Assembly: GCF_003611695.1 (NCBI RefSeq)
Contig: NZ_RAWE01000096.1
Coordinates: forward strand, 1-34,333
DNA: 34,333 nucleotides
DNA from: Corallococcus carmarthensis
GTDB taxonomy: Bacteria > Myxococcota > Myxococcia > Myxococcales > Myxococcaceae
Direction of reading: 5' to 3'
Shown: positions 1 through 8,676 of the stretch, one piece after another
How the letters are laid out: each line of letters begins with the position of its first letter
How positions within the stretch are numbered: the first letter of the stretch is position 1
Notes under the pieces: generated by a model
Told to the model about the DNA's origin: nothing
Seen by the model: the letters and a program-made list of their open reading frames with translations, nothing else
The model's database searches: none
Position numbers and translations under genes: made by a program

Positions 1-5
1 TGAGC

Positions 6-39
6 GTCTCGTGGGCTCGGAGATGTGTATAAGGGACAG
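6..39 (+). other. Nextera transposase adapter (sequencing artefact)
   Basis: These 34 bases equal the Illumina Nextera read-2 adapter, including its 19-base Tn5 mosaic end at 21-39, except for one mismatch (G instead of A at 34). They are library-construction sequence left at a contig end, not genome. Bases 1-5 are probably also non-genomic. An apparent GTG start at 25 lies inside the adapter and is therefore false. Confidence 0.95.
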
Positions 40-513
40 CCGCCCCCTGCGCCGGGCACGTCGCTGGCGCCCGTGGGCCTGCGCAACCCGGTGGACCTGT
101 CCGCGGACCACGTCACCGGCGACCGCAACCAGGCGGTGCTCACCGGCAACGTGGTGGTGAAGCACCAGACCATGGACATCCGCTGCGACAAGATGACCGG
201 CTACTACAACGCCACCCGCCAGGTGACGCGCGTGGTGTGCGCCGGCAACGTGCGCGCCGTGGACGGCGACCGGCAGGCCCGGGGCGAGCGCGCCGACTAC
301 GACGTGCCCTCGGGCGTGCTCGTGGTGACGGGCTCCCCGGAGGCCCGCCAGGGCAACACCTACCTCACCGGCACCAAGGTGCGCCTCGTCCTGGGCAACG
401 AGCGCCTGGAGGTGGAGAACGCCCGCATCCTCGTGGACTCCCCGTCCACCACCGCCGTCCCCGGCACCCGCAAGAAGGCCCCCGCGCCCAAGCCGGCGGG
501 CACGACGCCATGA
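40..513 (+). CDS. lptA: LptA/OstA-type LPS transport protein, 5' end missing
   Basis: This is the C-terminal 157 residues of an OstA-like (LptA) periplasmic protein, which bridges inner and outer membranes to carry lipopolysaccharide. The visible part has the beta-jellyroll repeat pattern of the family ([19 protein letters not shown], then [21 protein letters not shown] and GERADYDV), ending in a Lys/Pro/Ala-rich tail. The signal peptide and N-terminus are lost because the contig begins with adapter sequence; genomic codons start at 40. The stop codon overlaps the lptB start in ATGA (510-513), indicating an operon with translational coupling. The overlap with lptB and the domain make the call secure; whether the full gene is LptA alone or fused to an LptC domain cannot be seen. 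Confidence 0.85.
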   Translation, partial: PPPAPGTSLAPVGLRNPVDLSADHVTGDRNQAVLTGNVVVKHQTMDIRCDKMTGYYNATRQVTRVVCAGNVRAVDGDRQARGERADYDVPSGVLVVTGSPEARQGNTYLTGTKVRLVLGNERLEVENARILVDSPSTTAVPGTRKKAPAPKPAGTTP

Positions 514-1250
514 GCGGCGCGAAGCTGTTCGCCGAAGGGCTCCAGAAGTCCTTCCGCAAACGCCAGGTGGTGCGCGACGTGTCCTTCAACGTCGCTCCCG
601 GTGAAGTGGTGGGCCTCTTGGGCCCCAACGGCGCCGGCAAGACCACGAGCTTCAACATGGTGGTGGGGCTGGTGACGCCGGACGCGGGCCGGGTGCGCGT
701 GGGCGACGAGGACCTCACCCACCTGCCCATGCACCGCCGCGCCCGCCGCGGCGTGGGCTACCTGCCACAGGAGGCCTCCGTCTTCCGCAAGCTCACGGTG
801 CGCGAGAACTTCCTCGCCGTGCTGGAGCTCCAGAAGGGGCTCACCGCCCAGGACCGCAAGCAGCGCGCGGCCACGCTCCTGGAGGAGTTCGGCCTCTCCC
901 ACGTCGCCGAGTCCTGGGGCGAGACGCTCTCCGGCGGCGAGCGGCGGCGCGCCGAAATCGCCCGCAGCCTCATCCCCGCCCCCCGCTTCATCCTCTTCGA
1001 CGAGCCCTTCGCCGGTGTGGACCCCATCAACGTGGGCGACCTCCAGCGTCAGATCCACCTCCTGCGGGAGCGGGGCCTGGGCATCCTCATCACCGACCAC
1101 AACGTCCAGGACACCCTGGGCATCTGCGACCGGGCCTACATCATCGCACAGGGTCAGATCCTCGAGGAGGGGACCCCCGCGCAGATCGCAGGCTCCGCCC
1201 GGGCGAGGGCCGTCTACCTGGGAGACCGGTTCCGTCTCCAGGCTCCGTGA
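510..1250 (+). CDS. lptB: LPS export ABC transporter ATPase LptB
   Basis: This is a 246-residue cytoplasmic ATPase that powers extraction of LPS from the inner membrane with LptF/LptG. Visible motifs are Walker [10 protein letters not shown] (38-46), Q-loop Gln87 in [13 protein letters not shown] signature LSGGE (140-144), Walker B FILFDEP (160-166) and switch His197 in ITDHNV. GYLPQE and [10 protein letters not shown] are typical of LptB rather than of other ABC ATPases. Length fits the family (about 240). The ATG at 510 overlaps the upstream lptA stop, which decides the start. A longer reading frame upstream is only the shifted frame of lptA. Confidence 0.97.
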   Translation: MSGAKLFAEGLQKSFRKRQVVRDVSFNVAPGEVVGLLGPNGAGKTTSFNMVVGLVTPDAGRVRVGDEDLTHLPMHRRARRGVGYLPQEASVFRKLTVRENFLAVLELQKGLTAQDRKQRAATLLEEFGLSHVAESWGETLSGGERRRAEIARSLIPAPRFILFDEPFAGVDPINVGDLQRQIHLLRERGLGILITDHNVQDTLGICDRAYIIAQGQILEEGTPAQIAGSARARAVYLGDRFRLQAP

Positions 1251-1437
1251 AAAGCCGCCCTCCCCGTATGCCTCCAGATGCTCGCGGTGAAGTTGGCCCC
1301 GCTTTTGCGTCGACGTTTGAACATCAGCCGAGCAGGCGGGGGTTACGGCAACCTGTCGGATTTCCAGCGGATTTTTGACGCTGCAAATCAGAAACCACGC
1401 GCTCGGGCACTGGACGTGGCCGGGGGTCCTTGTTAGG

Positions 1438-1455
1438 TTGGCACGGTCCTTGATT
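1438..1455 (+). promoter_or_regulatory. Possible sigma-54 promoter ahead of rpoN
   Basis: The element reads TTGGCACG, four bases, then TTGATT. The -24 half is perfect and the spacing from GG (1440-1441) to the -12 dinucleotide (1452-1453) is the required 10 bases. The -12 half has GA where GC is expected, and this is a serious weakness. If used, transcription would start near 1465, about 38 bases before rpoN, giving autoregulation. A second TGGCACG copy at 1472-1478 has no -12 partner. Confidence 0.35.
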
Positions 1456-1471
1456 GGAACCTCCAATCAAG
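1449..1471. promoter_or_regulatory. Perfect inverted repeat upstream of rpoN
   Basis: Two 10-base arms, CTTGATTGGA (1449-1458) and TCCAATCAAG (1462-1471), are exact reverse complements separated by ACC. The repeat is flanked by direct copies of TGGCACG (1439-1445 and 1472-1478). It overlaps the -12 half of the candidate sigma-54 element and ends 31 bases before the rpoN start. It could be a repressor or activator operator, or a hairpin in the 5' leader. The rest of the 252-base gap (1251-1502) shows no gene. Confidence 0.6.
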
Positions 1472-1502
1472 TGGCACGCATGCCTTCCGGAGACGCCCCC
1501 AC

Positions 1503-3023
<1,521 letters not shown>

Positions 3024-3049
3024 GCCGTCCTGGCTTCGCCGGTGATTCA

Positions 3050-3075
3050 CCGGCCCTGCACGTCAGGGCCGGTTT
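3050..3075 (+). terminator. Hairpin after rpoN
   Basis: A perfect 9-bp stem (CCGGCCCTG, 3050-3058; CAGGGCCGG, 3064-3072) with a five-base loop is followed by only three T residues. It starts 27 bases after the rpoN stop and ends just before the acetyltransferase ATG, arguing against the GTG at 3042 as that gene's start. It may terminate or attenuate. Confidence 0.6.
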
Positions 3076-3080
3076 GGGGC

Positions 3081-3731
3081 ATGAAGCGGTCCATGGACCC
3101 CGTGCTCCCCAATGATGTCGGTGTTCCCCACCGAGACCCCGTGCCGCTCGTCGTCCCGCCCGTCACCCTGGAGGGGACGGCGGTGCGGCTGGAGCCCCTG
3201 ACCCTGGAGCACGTGCCCGCGCTCGCGGCCGTCTGCGAGCCGGACATCTTCACCCACTTCTCGCGCGTGCTGCGCACGGAGGCGGACGTCGCGGACTACG
3301 TCGCCGCCGCGCTGAAGGCGACCGCCGCGGGCACCGAGCGGCCCTTCGTCATCCGTGAGCAGGCAGGCGGCGCCGTGGTGGGCACCACGCGCTACCTGGA
3401 CATCTCCCGCGAGTACCGGACGCTGGAAATTGGCTCCACGTGGCTCGCGCGGCGGGCGTGGCGCTCGCGGGTGAACACCGAGTGCAAGTACCTGCTGCTC
3501 ACGCACGCCTTCGAGACGCTGGGCGTGATGCGCGTGCAGCTCAAGACGGACCGCCGCAACGTCCGCTCACGTGCGGCGATCGAGCGGCTGGGCGCTTCCT
3601 TCGAAGGCATCCTGCGCAACCACATGCTGGTGCGCGGCGGCGTGGTGCGGGACAGCGCGTACTACGGGTTCATCGACACGGAGTGGCCCGGCGTGAAGGC
3701 GCGGCTCGAAGGACTGCTGGCGCGGGAGTGA
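3081..3731 (+). CDS. GNAT-family N-acetyltransferase, RimJ/RimL-like
   Basis: This 216-residue protein has the GNAT fold pattern of RimJ/RimL-type acetyltransferases, which move an acetyl group from acetyl-CoA to an amine. The N-terminal strand (LEGTAVRLEPLTLEHVPAL) is followed by the core strand EIGSTWLARRAWRS. The region NVRSRAAIERLGASFEGILRNH is typical of the acetyl-CoA site and C-terminal lobe. The substrate cannot be told: protein N-termini, antibiotics and small amines are all acetylated by this group. ATG 3081 was chosen because an upstream GTG (3042) precedes a hairpin; ATG 3093 is also possible. The gene sits between rpoN and hpf, where this family is not usually found, and 16 bases before the next lipoprotein gene. 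Confidence 0.85.
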   Translation: MKRSMDPVLPNDVGVPHRDPVPLVVPPVTLEGTAVRLEPLTLEHVPALAAVCEPDIFTHFSRVLRTEADVADYVAAALKATAAGTERPFVIREQAGGAVVGTTRYLDISREYRTLEIGSTWLARRAWRSRVNTECKYLLLTHAFETLGVMRVQLKTDRRNVRSRAAIERLGASFEGILRNHMLVRGGVVRDSAYYGFIDTEWPGVKARLEGLLARE

Positions 3732-3747
3732 TAGGGTGCCGCCCGCC

Positions 3748-4536
3748 ATGACCTTTCCCGCTCCGAGCCCGCGTCGAACCGTGTCCCGTCTCACCGTCCT
3801 GGGAGCGCTCGTGGCGCTCACCGGCTGTGGCGGGGGCGAGACGCAGGTGATGTCGCTGGCGGAGATGGCGGACCGCTCGCTGACCTTCGCGCTGGCGGAC
3901 GTGGACGACGCGGAGACGCCGGACGCGCAGGGCGCGCACCGCTTCACCGTCAGCTATTCGGTGACGCAGGACGGCCCGTGCTCGCGCTTCGCGGACGACG
4001 TCACGGCCACCTTCAACGGCGAGCCCATGACGCTGGTGCCGGGCGGCGCGTCGGACGTGGGCGGGCGCTCGGAGGCCTGCGAGAACAGCCGCGTCTACTT
4101 CAACTTCGACCCGTCCGCCTGGGGCCGCGAGCCGCTGGAGGACATCGTCGTGCAGCTGCAGGACGCCTCCAGCACCGTGCGCCTGGTGGTGAAGAACGCC
4201 AAGGCCAAGCGCAAGTTCACGTTCCAGGGGGAAGGCACCCCGGACAAGCTGCGCGTGGGGCAGTCGTACGCCTTCCTCTGGGAGCCCTCGACGGAGGTGC
4301 CCGGTCCCGTGGAGGCGCTGCTGCTGCGCGAAGGGGGCAGGGCGCCCGGCGTGCTCTCCGTCACGCAGGACGGCGCCAGGGCCACCGTCGCCATCCCCGC
4401 GGGCACCCCGCAGGCGAACCACACCCTGACGCTGGGCGCGGACCTGGCCGCCACCGTGGGCGAGTGCACGGGCGTGGCGTCGTGCTCCGGCGCCATCTAC
4501 CACTCGCAGGACTTCGTGCTCGCCGTGGTGCCCTGA
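3748..4536 (+). CDS. Predicted lipoprotein of unknown function
   Basis: This 262-residue protein begins with basic residues (RR at 9-10), a hydrophobic stretch (LTVLGALVAL) and a lipobox ending at Cys27 (ALTGC), so it is likely exported and lipid-anchored. The mature part has no domain I recognise. It has a few Cys residues and a beta-rich, Val/Thr-rich composition, as in immunoglobulin-like or adhesin-type folds, but this is impression only. ATG 3748 is preferred over GTG 3736 because AGGGTG lies 9 bases upstream and the signal peptide is then of normal length. It is probably co-transcribed with the acetyltransferase 16 bases upstream. Confidence 0.75.
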   Translation: MTFPAPSPRRTVSRLTVLGALVALTGCGGGETQVMSLAEMADRSLTFALADVDDAETPDAQGAHRFTVSYSVTQDGPCSRFADDVTATFNGEPMTLVPGGASDVGGRSEACENSRVYFNFDPSAWGREPLEDIVVQLQDASSTVRLVVKNAKAKRKFTFQGEGTPDKLRVGQSYAFLWEPSTEVPGPVEALLLREGGRAPGVLSVTQDGARATVAIPAGTPQANHTLTLGADLAATVGECTGVASCSGAIYHSQDFVLAVVP

Positions 4537-4654
4537 GGCTCACGGGCCGCCAGGCGGAGGCATGTTGCTGGCTTGAGGACCACGCACGCGGTGTGGGGGA
4601 GACCGGACCGGAAAATGAGGCCCGGGTCGGAATCCCCACCCCGTGCCATGCAGC

Positions 4655-4671
4655 GGACACAAGACGTGTCC
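4655..4671. promoter_or_regulatory. Short inverted repeat in the hpf leader
   Basis: GGACAC (4655-4660) and GTGTCC (4666-4671) are exact reverse complements five bases apart, in the 266-base gap (4537-4802) ahead of hpf. The spacing suits a dimeric regulator but the arms are short. No clear sigma-70 promoter was seen. A good Shine-Dalgarno AGGAGG is at 4788-4793, nine bases before the hpf ATG. Confidence 0.3.
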
Positions 4672-4802
4672 TCTGGCGGTCGCTTGCGCGAGCGCGAGCC
4701 GTGAACGGGAAGTTCCAACCTGGGGGGCCGGGTTGCTTTCGGCGTGGGCTCCGTTTCTGATCTGTCACGGAGCTTACCTCTCTCCCTAGGAGGCGGCCAC
4801 GC

Positions 4803-5453
4803 ATGCAGCTCAACATCACCTTCCGTCAGTTCGGAGCGTCGGATTCCCTGAAGGAGTACGCCCGTGAAAAGGTCGATCGGGTGAACCGACTGCTGGACCG
4901 GGCTGGTGAAGCCCACGTGGTGCTGTCGTTGGAGCGGCACCTGCATCACGCGGACATCACCATCCACTCCGGCGCCTGGATCCTCCGGGGGCGTGAGAAG
5001 AGCGATGACATGTACGCGTCCATCGACCTGGCGATGGACAAGATCGAACGCCAGCTGCGGCGCTACCGCGACAAGCTGAAGTCGCACCACGGCAAGGAGA
5101 AGGTCCACCACCGCCAGGACCTGGTGCGGGTGCGCCACGACGTCTTCGAGGTCCACGAGGAGGGGGCCGCCGAGGCAGCGCCGCCCGCCACCCAGGCCGC
5201 GCCCGCCGTGTCCGCCCAGGAGCAGGTGGCCGAGTCGGGCGTCGCCCGGCTGGTGCGCACCACGCATCTGGCCATCCAGTCGCTGTCGGTGGACGACGCC
5301 GTGATGCAGATGAACTTGATGAACAACGACTTCTACGTGTTCCAGAACCAGCAGTCCCAGGCGCTGTCCATCGTCTACCGCCGCAAGGAGGGGGGGTTCG
5401 GCCTGATTGAGCCGCACCTGCCCGACGCGCCGGTGGCCGCCACCGGCACCTGA
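4803..5453 (+). CDS. hpf: Ribosome hibernation promoting factor, long form
   Basis: This 216-residue protein has an N-terminal S30AE domain (residues 1-100, MQLNITFRQFGASDSLKEYA to KIERQLRRYRDKLKSH). After an Ala/Pro linker (about 120-145) comes a C-terminal dimerisation domain (about 150-207). The latter carries the signature LSVDDAVMQMNLMNNDFYVF followed by VYRRKEGGFGLIEPHL. Long Hpf binds the decoding centre of the 30S subunit and pairs ribosomes into inactive 100S particles during starvation or stationary phase. Most proteobacteria near rpoN have short Hpf; the long type is usual in myxobacteria and Gram-positives. AGGAGG is well placed and decides the start. It lies in the rpoN neighbourhood, upstream of ptsN. 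Confidence 0.95.
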   Translation: MQLNITFRQFGASDSLKEYAREKVDRVNRLLDRAGEAHVVLSLERHLHHADITIHSGAWILRGREKSDDMYASIDLAMDKIERQLRRYRDKLKSHHGKEKVHHRQDLVRVRHDVFEVHEEGAAEAAPPATQAAPAVSAQEQVAESGVARLVRTTHLAIQSLSVDDAVMQMNLMNNDFYVFQNQQSQALSIVYRRKEGGFGLIEPHLPDAPVAATGT

Positions 5454-5478
5454 CGGACGTCCAGGGGACCGGGTCCTG

Positions 5479-5494
5479 GGGCTTTCCAAAGCCC
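5479..5494 (+). terminator. Hairpin after hpf
   Basis: GGGCTTT (5479-5485) and AAAGCCC (5488-5494) form a perfect 7-bp stem with a two-base gap. It is followed by further GC-rich self-complementary sequence (5495-5522) but no T run. It may slow or stop transcription between hpf and ptsN; a factor-independent role is uncertain. Confidence 0.35.
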
Positions 5495-5584
5495 GGGGCC
5501 CGGGGCCGGGGCTTGGGCCCGGCTGACGCGCAGTGAGCGAAGCGCCTGCCACCGCCCAGGCGACCCTTGCGCGAATCCAGTGTG

Positions 5585-5620
5585 AGGAGTAATTGCCGGC
5601 CGAGGAATCATTGCCGGCCC
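5585..5620 (+). repeat. 18-base imperfect tandem repeat at the ptsN start
   Basis: Bases 5585-5602 and 5603-5620 match at 15 of 18 positions. Each copy carries a purine-rich AGGA followed by an ATTG, so each makes an in-frame TTG with a nearby Shine-Dalgarno-like stretch. A third TTG at 5644, preceded by GGGAG, is the likely true start of ptsN. Confidence 0.7.
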
Positions 5621-5643
5621 GGAGCGCCAGTGCGGGAGCGCCA

Positions 5644-6105
5644 TTGAGAATCGCCGATTTCCTCAGCCCCCAGGCGGTCGTCGCGGACATGCAGTCCCGC
5701 ACGAAGGCGGAGGTGCTGCGCGAGCTGAGTGCCACGTTGGCCCGGGCGCATCCGAATCTGCGCGAGGACCGGCTGGTGGCGGTGCTCCAGGAACGCGAGA
5801 AGCTGGGCAGCACGGGCATTGGCGAGGGCGTGGCCATTCCGCACGGCAAGCTGGCGGGCATGGACAGCCTCCAGGCGGCCTTCTGCGTGTCGCGCGCGGG
5901 GGTGGACTTCGAGTCCATTGACGGCAAGCCCACGCATCTCTTCTTCGCGCTGGTGGCGCCGGAGAACAGCGCGGGGGTGCACCTGAAGGCCCTGGCGCGC
6001 ATCTCGCGCCTGTTCAAGAACCCGCGCTTCCGCGCGGCCATCCTGGAAGCGCCCACGGCCGCGGACATCCACGCCCTCATCGTCCAGGAAGACGCTCGGC
6101 CCTGA
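5644..6105 (+). CDS. ptsN: PTS IIA-like nitrogen-regulatory protein PtsN (EIIA-Ntr)
   Basis: This is a 153-residue PTS EIIA type-2 domain. The phospho-accepting His67 lies in IGEGVAIPHGKL, and the C-terminal helix segment ALARISRLFKNPRFRAAILEA fits the family. EIIA-Ntr is the last acceptor of the PTS-Ntr phosphorelay and adjusts potassium transport, nitrogen and carbon signalling, and often sigma-54 physiology. TTG 5644 is preferred because the family begins almost exactly here (MRIADFLSPQAVV) and GGGAG is close upstream. TTG 5593 and 5611, inside a tandem repeat, would add 17 or 11 residues. No ptsH, ptsP or rapZ is beside it. It follows hpf after 190 bases and precedes a hypothetical gene by 23 bases. 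Confidence 0.92.
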   Translation: MRIADFLSPQAVVADMQSRTKAEVLRELSATLARAHPNLREDRLVAVLQEREKLGSTGIGEGVAIPHGKLAGMDSLQAAFCVSRAGVDFESIDGKPTHLFFALVAPENSAGVHLKALARISRLFKNPRFRAAILEAPTAADIHALIVQEDARP

Positions 6106-6128
6106 GGGCCTGACAGGAGACGCCCCAC

Positions 6129-6974
6129 ATGGACGTCGTCCTGCGTCCCATCAACGACCGCTTCTTCCACGAGCAGGTGCTGCCCTTCTTCGCGCGCGCG
6201 ATGGGGGATGCCTCCGGCGCGCTGGAAGCCCTCTCCAACCACCTGGGGGACGCGCAGGCGTTCACCCTCTGCCAGCGGCTGGCCTCGTCGGCGTTGCCGG
6301 GGGGCGTGGGGTCGGTGGATTCGGACGGGTGGATGGACCTGGTGGACCGGCTGGTGTTCCAGCCCTGGCGCGAGGCGCCCGGCGGCTGGGAGGTGGGCGG
6401 GGCACCCGGCGGCTACGCGGATGAATGGGACGAGGCGCTGAACCTGGCGCTGATGGTGGAGGACCCGGCCTACCCCTACTGGGACACGAAGGCGGCGCGC
6501 ACGGTGCGCGACAACTTCCGCCGCCGTCCCCCGGGCGAGCAGGGGCTGGCGTCGCTGCTGGCCGGGCAGTGGGACCCCTTCCCGGAGTTCCCGCCGGACC
6601 GCGTCTTCGTCACGCAGGGCCGGGGCGAGTACGCGGTGCGTGAGCGCTTCGCCTTCGCGGACTGGGCCTGGCGCCCGGCGAAGACGGTGTTGCACTGGCA
6701 GGTGAACCTGCCGCGCAAGCTGGAGCGGCTGCTGACGCGCGAGCAGGAGCGCATGAAGCTGCCGGTGCTGCCGGAGCGCGACGAGGTGCTGGGCTACTGG
6801 ACGGGCCGGCTGCCCCAGCCGCCGCCGCTGTCCGTGCTCTTCTCCGGCCTGGGCCCGAACGCGGCCACGTGGATCCGCGAGCTGGGCGCGCTCTCGTTGC
6901 ACCTGCGTGGCGCCGCGCAGACGAAGCAGGGCCTGGCCGCGCTGGTGACGCGCGGGACCACCGTGCGGCTGTAA
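6129..6974 (+). CDS. Conserved-looking hypothetical protein
   Basis: I do not recognise this 281-residue protein. It has no signal peptide or membrane segment and is rich in Trp, Pro and Arg in its middle (DRLVFQPWREAPGGWEVGG; RERFAFADWAWRPAKTVLHW), suggesting a compact soluble fold. It starts at ATG 6129 with AGGAGA nine bases upstream and is 23 bases behind ptsN, so it is probably co-transcribed with it. Codon use is like that of its neighbours, so there is no sign of recent transfer. Confidence 0.7.
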   Translation: MDVVLRPINDRFFHEQVLPFFARAMGDASGALEALSNHLGDAQAFTLCQRLASSALPGGVGSVDSDGWMDLVDRLVFQPWREAPGGWEVGGAPGGYADEWDEALNLALMVEDPAYPYWDTKAARTVRDNFRRRPPGEQGLASLLAGQWDPFPEFPPDRVFVTQGRGEYAVRERFAFADWAWRPAKTVLHWQVNLPRKLERLLTREQERMKLPVLPERDEVLGYWTGRLPQPPPLSVLFSGLGPNAATWIRELGALSLHLRGAAQTKQGLAALVTRGTTVRL

Positions 6975-7063
6975 ACGGGCCGGGCCTGCTGCTCGGGCTG
7001 GCCGAGGGAGACGGCGCCTTCCGGGTTTCCTCGTTCCGTCGTTCCAGGCAATGATCCGGGGCC

Positions 7064-8164
7064 ATGCTCCGCCTCCTCTCCTCAGTGGGCCCCGTGCTCC
7101 TCGTCTCCGCCGCGGTGCTGACGGGCGGCTGTTCCTCCTCGAAGAAGGCGACGGAGGCTCCGCGCACGGACCACGCTTCGCTCTACGGAGCGGACGCGGC
7201 CTACGCGGTGGGCGTCACGCAGTCGCTGACGTACGAGGACGCGGTCCGTCACCGCACGCTGAAGCCGCTGGTCTGGTACCCGGTGGCGCCCGGCACGCCG
7301 ATGGACAACCGTGCGCCGTCGGACCTGTTCAAGCCCTTCTACGGCGCGAAGGACGCCCCGCTTTCGGACGCGCGGGAGCGCTGGCCGGTGGTGCTGCTGT
7401 CGCACGGGAGCGGGGGCTCGTTGATGGACCTGTCCTGGTTCGGTTCGAACCTGGCGGCCCATGGCTTCGTCGTCGTGGCGGTGAACCACCCGGGCAACAC
7501 CTACGGCGACACGAGCCCGGAGGGCTTCGCGCGTGCGTACGAGCGCCCGCAGGACTTCACGGTCATCCTGGACCACCTGCTGAAGGACCCGAAGTGGGGG
7601 CCGCGCGTGGATCCGGAGCGCATCGGCGCGTCGGGGCATTCCATGGGCGGCTACACGGCGCTGGCGCTGGTGGGGCTGAACCTGAACCTGGAGTGGATTG
7701 AAAAGCGCTGCAAGACGCCGGGCACCCGCGAGGAGATTGGCTGCGAGGGCCTGCGCGACGTGGACTACGGCCGCATCGACATGAAGCAGTCGCGCGCGTC
7801 GTATCTGGATCCGCGCGTGAAGGCCGCGTTCGCGATGGCGCCGGGCATGGCCGCTTCGTTCGAGGCGCGGGACACCGCCGACGTCCAGAAGCCCGTGGAG
7901 CTGGTGCTGGCGAAGGGCGACGAGCTGATGCCGCACGAAGGGCACGGCATGCACCTGTCAGGGCTGCTGCCAGCGACGACCACGACGACGGTGGTCCTGG
8001 ACGACGCGGGCCACTTCACCTTCCTGCCCGAGTGCTACCCGAAGGGCTTCGACGTCATCGCGATGCTGTGCAAGGACCCGGTGGCCGGGACGCGCCCCGC
8101 ATCGCATGCGCGCACGAACGCGGAAGGCGTGGCGTTCTTCCGCCGCACGCTGGACGTGCGTTAG
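7064..8164 (+). CDS. Lipoprotein alpha/beta hydrolase, PAF-acetylhydrolase/dienelactone-hydrolase-like
   Basis: This 366-residue predicted exported hydrolase has a hydrophobic signal ending at Cys23 (AAVLTGGC, a slightly atypical lipobox). The fold markers are an oxyanion segment LLSHGSGGS (His114 region) and the nucleophile elbow GASGHSMGG with Ser193. A likely acid in [11 protein letters not shown] and the catalytic His317 in LDDAGHFTF complete the triad. The pattern SHGSGG with [11 protein letters not shown] resembles the predicted dienelactone hydrolase and platelet-activating-factor acetylhydrolase group; the actual ester or lipid substrate is unknown. Its stop codon overlaps the dtd stop codon from the other strand (8161-8164). 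Confidence 0.85.
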   Translation: MLRLLSSVGPVLLVSAAVLTGGCSSSKKATEAPRTDHASLYGADAAYAVGVTQSLTYEDAVRHRTLKPLVWYPVAPGTPMDNRAPSDLFKPFYGAKDAPLSDARERWPVVLLSHGSGGSLMDLSWFGSNLAAHGFVVVAVNHPGNTYGDTSPEGFARAYERPQDFTVILDHLLKDPKWGPRVDPERIGASGHSMGGYTALALVGLNLNLEWIEKRCKTPGTREEIGCEGLRDVDYGRIDMKQSRASYLDPRVKAAFAMAPGMAASFEARDTADVQKPVELVLAKGDELMPHEGHGMHLSGLLPATTTTTVVLDDAGHFTFLPECYPKGFDVIAMLCKDPVAGTRPASHARTNAEGVAFFRRTLDVR

Positions 8165-8622
8165 GCCGGAGCCGCGGCCTTCGGCGGGCTCTCCAGGAGG
8201 ATGGTGACGGGCCCGTCGTTGACGAGCGCGACCTTCATGTCCGCGGCGAAGATGCCGGTGCCCACGGTGAGGCCGCGCTGGCGCAGGGCTTCGCAGGCGC
8301 GCTCGTAGAGGGCCTTGGCGGCGACGGGCTCCATCGCGTCGATGAAGCTGGGCCGGCGGCCCTTGCGCGCGTCGCCGTAGAGGGTGAACTGGCTGACGAC
8401 GATGAGGTGCTTGGAGGTGTCCTCCAGCGACAGGTTCATCTTGCCGTCGGCGTCCTCGAAGATGCGCAGCGTGGCCAGCTTCTCCACCATCCACGTCAGG
8501 TCCGCGTCGGTGTCGCCCTTGCCCACGCCCAGGAGCACGAGCAGGCCCGGGCCCATCTCGCTCACGCGCTGGCTGTCCACCGTCACCGACGCTTCCAGGA
8601 CCCGCTGCACCACGGCCTTCAT
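8161..8622 (-). CDS. dtd: D-aminoacyl-tRNA deacylase
   Basis: This 153-residue Dtd enzyme hydrolyses D-amino acids wrongly attached to tRNA and so protects translation. Both family signatures are visible: SQFTLYGD (77-84), followed by RKGRRPSF, and NDGPVT (135-140), whose Gly-cisPro excludes L-amino acids. Length is normal (about 145-150). GGGAG lies upstream of the start. It is the last gene of a minus-strand group led by a peptide ABC transporter, 54 bases after the permease gene, and converges with the hydrolase gene with a 4-base overlap of the stop codons. Confidence 0.96.
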   Translation of the reverse strand: MKAVVQRVLEASVTVDSQRVSEMGPGLLVLLGVGKGDTDADLTWMVEKLATLRIFEDADGKMNLSLEDTSKHLIVVSQFTLYGDARKGRRPSFIDAMEPVAAKALYERACEALRQRGLTVGTGIFAADMKVALVNDGPVTILLESPPKAAAPA

Positions 8623-8638
8623 GGTTCACTCCCTTTTC

Positions 8639-8660
8639 GTCCCTGCTTCCTGCCAGGGAC
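8639..8660 (-). other. Small hairpin between the permease gene and dtd
   Basis: GTCCCTG (8639-8645) and CAGGGAC (8654-8660) form a 7-bp stem with an 8-base loop. No T run follows on the minus strand, so it is more likely an RNA-processing or partial attenuation hairpin between the transporter genes and dtd than a full terminator. Confidence 0.3.
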
Positions 8661-8676
8661 GCCCGGGGCCTTCAAG

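Noticed and set aside
25-39. GTG at 25 as the lptA start
   Set aside because: The codon lies in the Nextera adapter, so no native start is there; the real start is outside the contig.
1472-1478. Second TGGCACG as another sigma-54 promoter
   Set aside because: The bases at the -12 position read CCTTC with no GC in register.
3042-3080. GTG 3042 as the acetyltransferase start
   Set aside because: It would place a strong hairpin inside the coding region and adds residues with no family match.
4723-4739. Possible sigma-54 promoter ahead of hpf (GG at 4723-4724, TTGCTTT around 4733)
   Set aside because: The -12 half and spacing fit, but the -24 half is only a run of G without CAC; not enough for a call.
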